Origin: UBA2266 sp964406945
Lineage (GTDB): Bacteria > Planctomycetota > Phycisphaerae > Sedimentisphaerales > Anaerobacaceae
Length of the DNA: 64,000 bases
Assembly (NCBI GenBank): GCA_964406945.1
Contig: CAYOTO010000012.1
Location: 18,571 to 82,570 of the forward strand
Direction of reading: 5' to 3'
Part shown: piece by piece, positions 59,772 through 64,000 of the stretch
Layout of the letters: each line of letters begins with the position of its first letter
Numbering within the stretch: position 1 is the stretch's first letter
Translations under genes and position numbers: made by a program
Notes under the pieces: generated by a model
Told to the model about the DNA's origin: nothing
Seen by the model: only the letters and a program-made list of their open reading frames with translations
Database searches by the model: none

Positions 59772-61856
59772 CTATGAACGCAACCGCCTCAGCCGAATTC
59801 TCTGGCTGGAAAAAACCGCCGCATAAAGCGCAACCCCGACCGGATACATCAAATACCTGTGTGCATACTCCAGTCCCAGAAGCCCGCCCGGCCCGGCCGG
59901 ATGAAACATTATCAGCGAAACCGCCAGAAGAACCGGTATCTCATACCACCGGTTCCGCGCAAGAAACCACCCCTGAACCGCATTCGCAAACGCACAAGCC
60001 CCCACCGTCGCCGCCGCGAATATCATGACCGCCCTGCCGATGCCGTCCACTCCGTGCAGCAGCAGCTCCGGATTGAATATGAACATGAACGGAATAAGCG
60101 CCGTCCGCAGATCGTAAATGAAACCCTGAACGCCCGTCCTTATCGGATCCGACTTCGCTATCGCCGAAGCCGCGTACGCCGCCAGCCCCACCGGCGGAGT
60201 ATCGTCCGCCAGAATGCCGAAATAAAAACAGAACAGATGTGCCGCGATCACCGGGATCTCGAATCCCCCGCTGTCGGCCCCCAGCTTGACTATCACCTGC
60301 ACAGTAATCGAAGCCATCACAATATATGTAGCCGTGGTCGGAAGCCCCATCCCCAGCAGCAGACTCGCCACCGCCGTTATGAAAAGCAGCACAAAGAAAT
60401 TGCCCCCCGAAAGCGTCTCGACAATCTGGACTATCATGCTGCCCAGCCCCATCGCCACAATGCCCACCACAATCCCCGCGGCCGCCGTCGCCAGAGCCAC
60501 CGAAAGCATGTTCTTCGAACCGGCCACCATCCCCTCGCCGATAAGCTTCACCGCCCTGACAAACCCGACCCCCTCTTCGCCCGGATTCCTCGCCGCCCGG
60601 ACAACCTCTCTGGCGACCGTAAGCACCATCAGAATCACAATCGCATTGAACGCGGCCAGATTCGGCGTGTGTCGAACCACCACCAACTCGTAAATCAACG
60701 CCCCCAGCGGAATCAGATAATAAAACCCGCCCTTGAGCACCGTCAGAAATCGCGGAATATCCGCCCCGGCCAGACCCTTCATACCGCGCTTCGACGCCTC
60801 CAGATGCGTAATGTAAAAAAGAGCGATATATGAAACAAACGCCGGAATCGCCGCCGCCTTAATCACATCGATATACGGAATTCCCACCTGAACGGCGATT
60901 ATAAACGCCGCGGCCCCCATGATCGGCGGCATCAACTGGCCGTTCGTACTCGCCGCCACCTCCGTCGCCGCCGCAATCCTGCCCGGATAACCAACCTTCT
61001 TCATCAACGGAATCGTAAACGTCCCCGTCGTTACCACATTCGCTATGCTCGAGCCCGAAACCATCCCCGTAAGCCCGCTCGAGACTATCGACGCCTTCGC
61101 CGCCCCGCCTTTGAACCTGCCCAGCAGCGAAAGTGCAAGGTCGTTAAAGAAGTGTCCCGCCCCGATTCTTTCCAGCATCGAACCCAGCAGCACGAACAGA
61201 AACACCGTACTGGCAGAAACATAAAGCGGAATCCCGTAAATCCCCTCGGCCGACAGTGCAATCTGGCTGACGTACTTGCTCACACTCACCGGCCGCAACG
61301 CGAAAGGCGACGGCATGCATGCACCGAAAAAAACGTAAAGCGTAAACAAAACCGAAATAAGCGTAAGCGCCACCCCGATTGCCCGCCTCGCCGCCTCCAG
61401 CAGAAGCACCGTCAGCGCCACACCGACGGCAATGTCCCGACCCGCCGGAATACCGCTCCGCATCGCTATCCCCTCCCAGTCGATCACCAGATATAGCGCC
61501 GCACCGGCCGCAAGAACGGCCAGCACATAATCGACCGTCGGAATTCGGTCCATCGTCCGCTTAATCTCCAGCCCGAATCGCTTTTTGTGAGGCCGCCTGA
61601 AAAATGGTAGCGTAAGAAAAACAAGCGCCAGCGCAAAGCTCAGGTGAATCGCCCTGACCGTTATGCTGTCCAGCATCAGAAACTTCGGCAGCGACAGTTG
61701 AAAAACCGCCCAAGCCAAGCAAAGAAACGTGATAATCACGCGGTCTGCCTTCCTCCTGCTCGAACGAAAGGTCCCTTCCTCCGTAAACGCGGCCGCCTCG
61801 ACCGCCTGCTCGGTGGCCCCGCCGCTGACCTTTCGTGAATTATCGCCGCAGTCCAT
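59772..61856 (-). CDS. TRAP transporter fused permease (TAXI type)
   Basis: 694 residues with about 16 hydrophobic segments, as in DctQ-DctM (4TM/12TM) fused subunits. Family segments: GMVSGSSIANVVTTGTFTIPL, AAATEVAASTNGQLMPPIMGA, GMGLPTTATYIVMASITVQV, and GILADDTPPVGLAAYAASAI. Works with the TAXI binding protein encoded directly upstream; sodium or proton gradient drives uptake of an organic acid, substrate unknown. Starts immediately after the binding protein stop (TAG ATG). Confidence 0.92.
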   Translation of the reverse strand: MDCGDNSRKVSGGATEQAVEAAAFTEEGTFRSSRRKADRVIITFLCLAWAVFQLSLPKFLMLDSITVRAIHLSFALALVFLTLPFFRRPHKKRFGLEIKRTMDRIPTVDYVLAVLAAGAALYLVIDWEGIAMRSGIPAGRDIAVGVALTVLLLEAARRAIGVALTLISVLFTLYVFFGACMPSPFALRPVSVSKYVSQIALSAEGIYGIPLYVSASTVFLFVLLGSMLERIGAGHFFNDLALSLLGRFKGGAAKASIVSSGLTGMVSGSSIANVVTTGTFTIPLMKKVGYPGRIAAATEVAASTNGQLMPPIMGAAAFIIAVQVGIPYIDVIKAAAIPAFVSYIALFYITHLEASKRGMKGLAGADIPRFLTVLKGGFYYLIPLGALIYELVVVRHTPNLAAFNAIVILMVLTVAREVVRAARNPGEEGVGFVRAVKLIGEGMVAGSKNMLSVALATAAAGIVVGIVAMGLGSMIVQIVETLSGGNFFVLLFITAVASLLLGMGLPTTATYIVMASITVQVIVKLGADSGGFEIPVIAAHLFCFYFGILADDTPPVGLAAYAASAIAKSDPIRTGVQGFIYDLRTALIPFMFIFNPELLLHGVDGIGRAVMIFAAATVGACAFANAVQGWFLARNRWYEIPVLLAVSLIMFHPAGPGGLLGLEYAHRYLMYPVGVALYAAVFSSQRIRLRRLRS

Positions 61857-62864
61857 CTAATCCTGTTCGAGTATCAGTCCTGGATCTATGTGCTCAACCA
61901 GCCCCGCCTCCCGATAATAACGCAGCGCCCCCGGATGCATCGGCGCAAACAAACCCGAGAGCATGTCCTCCCTGGTCAGCACTTTATAAGCCGGATGCAG
62001 CGACTTGAACTCTTCGAAATTCTCGAAGACCTCCTTGGTCACCGCATAAACAACATCTTCGCTCACCCGGCTCGACGTAACAAAAGTGGTCTTAACCCCT
62101 ATCGACGCAATATCCTCGGTATTCAAAGCCGACGGATAAAACGACTTCAGGATCACGCTCTTGCCGTAATAAGGCCGTTCCTTCCGCAGCTCGTCGATCC
62201 CGGGACCCTCTATCGGCACCAGCCGCACCTTGATTCGCCCGCTGGTCGCCTCGCTGATATTCCCGTTCGGATGGCCCACCGTAAAGAAAAACCCGTCGAT
62301 CCGCTCATCCTGCACAAGCCCGGGTGCTTCCACTGCCTGCACGTATTCGGCCTGCACATCCGATTCGCTCAGCCCTATCGCCTTGAGAACATCCCGCGTA
62401 TTCCCCAGATGCCCCGACCCCGGATTGCCCAGGTTGATCCGTTTGCCCTCGATATCCCTCAGATTCTCGATTCCGCTCTCGCCCGAAACAACCAGCGTTA
62501 CCGACTCCGGATGAACACTGAAGACCGACCGCAACTCGCTCTGGGCGCCCCGCTTCGACCACTCCGCCAGGCCGTTCACCGCCTGATACTGCCGGTCCGA
62601 CTGCGCCACGCCGAATTCCAGATCTCCGCTCAGAACGGCGTTGATATTGTAAACAGATCCGCTCGTCGACTCCACGGTGGCCTTAATGCCGTAAGTATCA
62701 TACCTTTTGTTAACCATCCGGCTGATCGCCCCGCCCGTCGGATAATAAATACCCGTCATCGATCCCGTTCCGATGGTAACGAATTCCGTCTTACGCTCCT
62801 TACACCCTCCGCCGGCCAGATACACCGTTGCAAATACAGCCGCAATGAGCAAAGCCCTCTTCAT
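61857..62864 (-). CDS. TAXI-family TRAP transporter solute-binding lipoprotein
   Basis: About 335 residues. ATG 62864 with GGAG seven bases upstream; lipobox YLAGGGC suggests lipid anchoring. Core blocks TIGTGSMTGIYYPTGGAIS, VESTSGSVYNINAVLSGDLEFG and GIENLRDIEGKRINLGNPGSG are those of TAXI binding proteins (glutamate/fumarate-like acids in known cases). Delivers substrate to the fused permease. The gene is the first of a two-gene operon with a candidate promoter at 62951-62979. Confidence 0.92.
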   Translation of the reverse strand: MKRALLIAAVFATVYLAGGGCKERKTEFVTIGTGSMTGIYYPTGGAISRMVNKRYDTYGIKATVESTSGSVYNINAVLSGDLEFGVAQSDRQYQAVNGLAEWSKRGAQSELRSVFSVHPESVTLVVSGESGIENLRDIEGKRINLGNPGSGHLGNTRDVLKAIGLSESDVQAEYVQAVEAPGLVQDERIDGFFFTVGHPNGNISEATSGRIKVRLVPIEGPGIDELRKERPYYGKSVILKSFYPSALNTEDIASIGVKTTFVTSSRVSEDVVYAVTKEVFENFEEFKSLHPAYKVLTREDMLSGLFAPMHPGALRYYREAGLVEHIDPGLILEQD

Positions 62865-62950
62865 CAGGAAACTCCAACAGAACAAAACAAATGCCGCAAA
62901 AAAACCAACGTAGCAGCCCCCATTTCCACAGAGCCGCCCGCCGCTCTGAT

Positions 62951-62979
62951 GTTGTACCGCATTCTAGCAACCCTGGCAA
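62951..62979 (-). promoter_or_regulatory. Candidate promoter for TAXI operon
   Basis: TTGCCA (62974-62979 on the minus strand, one mismatch) and TACAAC (62951-62956, two mismatches), 17-base spacer, 87 bases above the ATG. Confidence 0.45.
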
Positions 62980-63201
62980 GAGCAAACGCCGCATTTGCAG
63001 CTTCAACGCATGCGAAAATGCACCAAGCGCTCAAACGACACTCGCGTGCAACTGTGGCGCAGGTGCAGAATCCGGGCCTCGAACAAGAGTGCCCGTTCCA
63101 TTCAATATGCCGCAATTCCCTCCCGATCCCAAACACCGCGAGAGTCAGCCATTGCTCGCTCTGAAACATACCGCGGCCGAACCTGCCCCACAGCACCCCA
63201 T

Positions 63202-63234
63202 AAAAAAAGGGACCCGCGCCGAAACGCGGGTCCC
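63202..63234 (-). terminator. Intrinsic terminator after LamG gene
   Basis: Perfect 10-bp inverted repeat GGGACCCGCG (63209-63218) / CGCGGGTCCC (63225-63234) with a six-base loop; on the minus strand it is followed by seven T residues (complement of 63202-63208). Located 31 bases after the stop codon. Confidence 0.92.
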
Positions 63235-63264
63235 GAAAAATACACGTCAAAATGCTCCGCCGGA

Positions 63265-64000
63265 TTACCAGCTCGGCCAGACCTGAAGTTCCAGCCACTC
63301 CATCATCATCATCGCATAATCCTCGAAGTTGATGACATCGCGGTTATCCGGATTGTATACGCCCTCGTCGCCGACCTTCGGCGCCAGGTTGTAATCCGAC
63401 TCGAGCGGTATATACAACTCCGAATCGCCCAGAGCCGCAAGATACGCAGCTTCGGCATCGCCGATAGCAGTACCATAGTACCTGATGTCGTCCATCATTC
63501 CCTCGAAGAAGTGGTCTATCGGGCACTCGGCGGAAGTCGTTGCATGTGCGTTTTCCCGCTGCTTGCCGGCTATATACAGCGCTTCGTCCGGAGTCGTAAT
63601 TGCCGTGACGTTCGACGTCCGACTCACGTCCGGCAGACCGTTGCGGTACATCTTCAAATCACCGGTGTCGACATCGCGTGAGACAACCACGTGAACCCAG
63701 TCATTGGTGGCGTAATCTGCATAGGCGCCGTCAAGGGTATGCTTCGTGCTGTCATCGTCGAGCACTACCCGCAGATTGCCGTCCTGGAACTTCAGAACGA
63801 AACGCTTGCCGGATGCGCGACCGCCGGGTCCGCTGCCGCCGGTATCAAACTCGCTCCCGTTGGAGCCGTTGGTGATGAGAAACTCCTTGGCGGAGCCGGG
63901 TCCGGCGTAATCGCTCTTAATCCACAGCGCCACCGAGAACGACGCGTCGTTGTAGTCGACCGTCTGATCGTTCGCCAGCAGGAGATAATCGTCGATTCCA
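63265..64000 (-). CDS. LamG-domain protein with dockerin-like tail, C-terminal part (cut by window edge)
   Basis: The frame stays open to the window end and upstream codons give GIDDYLLLANDQTVDYNDAS, the typical LamG start, so the Met/Val at 63933 is internal. Further LamG blocks: VALWIKSDYAG, KHTLDGAYADYATNDWVHVVV, LKMYRNGLPDVS, DHFFEGMMDDIRYYGTAIG. After this a segment with YNPDNRDVINFEDYAMMMMEWL looks like a single dockerin-type or calcium-binding repeat that in this class often ends exported proteins. Likely secreted; role in glycan binding or attachment is inferred. Confidence 0.85.
   Translation of the reverse strand, partial: GIDDYLLLANDQTVDYNDASFSVALWIKSDYAGPGSAKEFLITNGSNGSEFDTGGSGPGGRASGKRFVLKFQDGNLRVVLDDDSTKHTLDGAYADYATNDWVHVVVSRDVDTGDLKMYRNGLPDVSRTSNVTAITTPDEALYIAGKQRENAHATTSAECPIDHFFEGMMDDIRYYGTAIGDAEAAYLAALGDSELYIPLESDYNLAPKVGDEGVYNPDNRDVINFEDYAMMMMEWLELQVWPSW

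Larger units (their letters stand above)
62865..63264 (-). other. Intergenic region with promoter and terminator
   Basis: 400 bases between the TAXI gene start and the LamG gene stop. It holds the promoter candidate 62951-62979 and the terminator 63202-63234. Open frames crossing it (for example 62891-63286) have irregular codon composition and no support. Confidence 0.65.

Overview
The window looks like chromosome of a planctomycete, most likely class Phycisphaerae (Sedimentisphaerales-like). This rests on gene content: a small basic protein of the kind known from Planctomycetes, Verrucomicrobia and Chlamydiae (41728-41958), a Tat-exported Cys-type sulfatase beside a radical-SAM sulfatase maturase, a LamG protein with a dockerin-like tail, SUMF1-like/sialidase and serine-hydrolase/DUF4185 fusions, and a complete-looking murC-murB-ddl-ftsQ set. 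Base composition is moderately GC-rich and even. I saw no tRNA, rRNA, CRISPR array, phage or insertion sequence.

Layout. 1-4596 (+) is a tight housekeeping run: hisB (cut by the window edge), ispF, cysS, ruvC, ruvA, ruvB. 4605-14322 (-) holds recO, a CNNM/CBS membrane protein, ybeY, an HD-domain membrane phosphohydrolase, phoH, cdsA, uppS, purA and two unknown genes. 14551-19370 (-) is HIT, dGTPase-like, pgpA and an 849-residue membrane protein with a kinase-like N-terminus. 19418-21827 (-) encodes two exported proteins, divergent from ilvD (22008). Two overlapping YkgJ-type cysteine-cluster genes then run tail-to-tail into ftsQ, which heads back into ddl, murB and murC (-).

The central part is accessory. 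A repeat-bearing gap (29741-30320) precedes a sulfatase / anSME / TIM-barrel operon. A promoter with a structured leader precedes a HEAT-repeat exported protein. A well-formed promoter (36274-36302) precedes a compact three-gene carbohydrate operon: an AGE-type epimerase, an unrecognised enzyme with faint deoxyhypusine-synthase-like character, and a PfkB-type kinase fused to a HAD phosphatase. That operon and the kinase-like membrane protein are the best candidates for undescribed biology here.

40843-49211 (+) carries a SPOR-like membrane protein with the small basic protein, a serine hydrolase-DUF4185 fusion, an aminotransferase, and an NfeD-NfeD-FloA membrane-domain operon. 49408-54732 (-) carries a TPR protein and an operon of a response regulator, a DJ-1/PfpI protein, a SUMF1-like/sialidase fusion and a small protein. 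54894-57947 (+) is a soluble histidine kinase coupled to two CNNM proteins. 58190-62864 (-) holds a PBP4-type DD-peptidase and a TAXI-type TRAP transporter. The window ends inside a LamG protein with a strong terminator.

Start sites were chosen by ribosome-binding site and family N-terminus; many differ from the longest open frame. All assignments come from reading motifs by eye; no database search was run.
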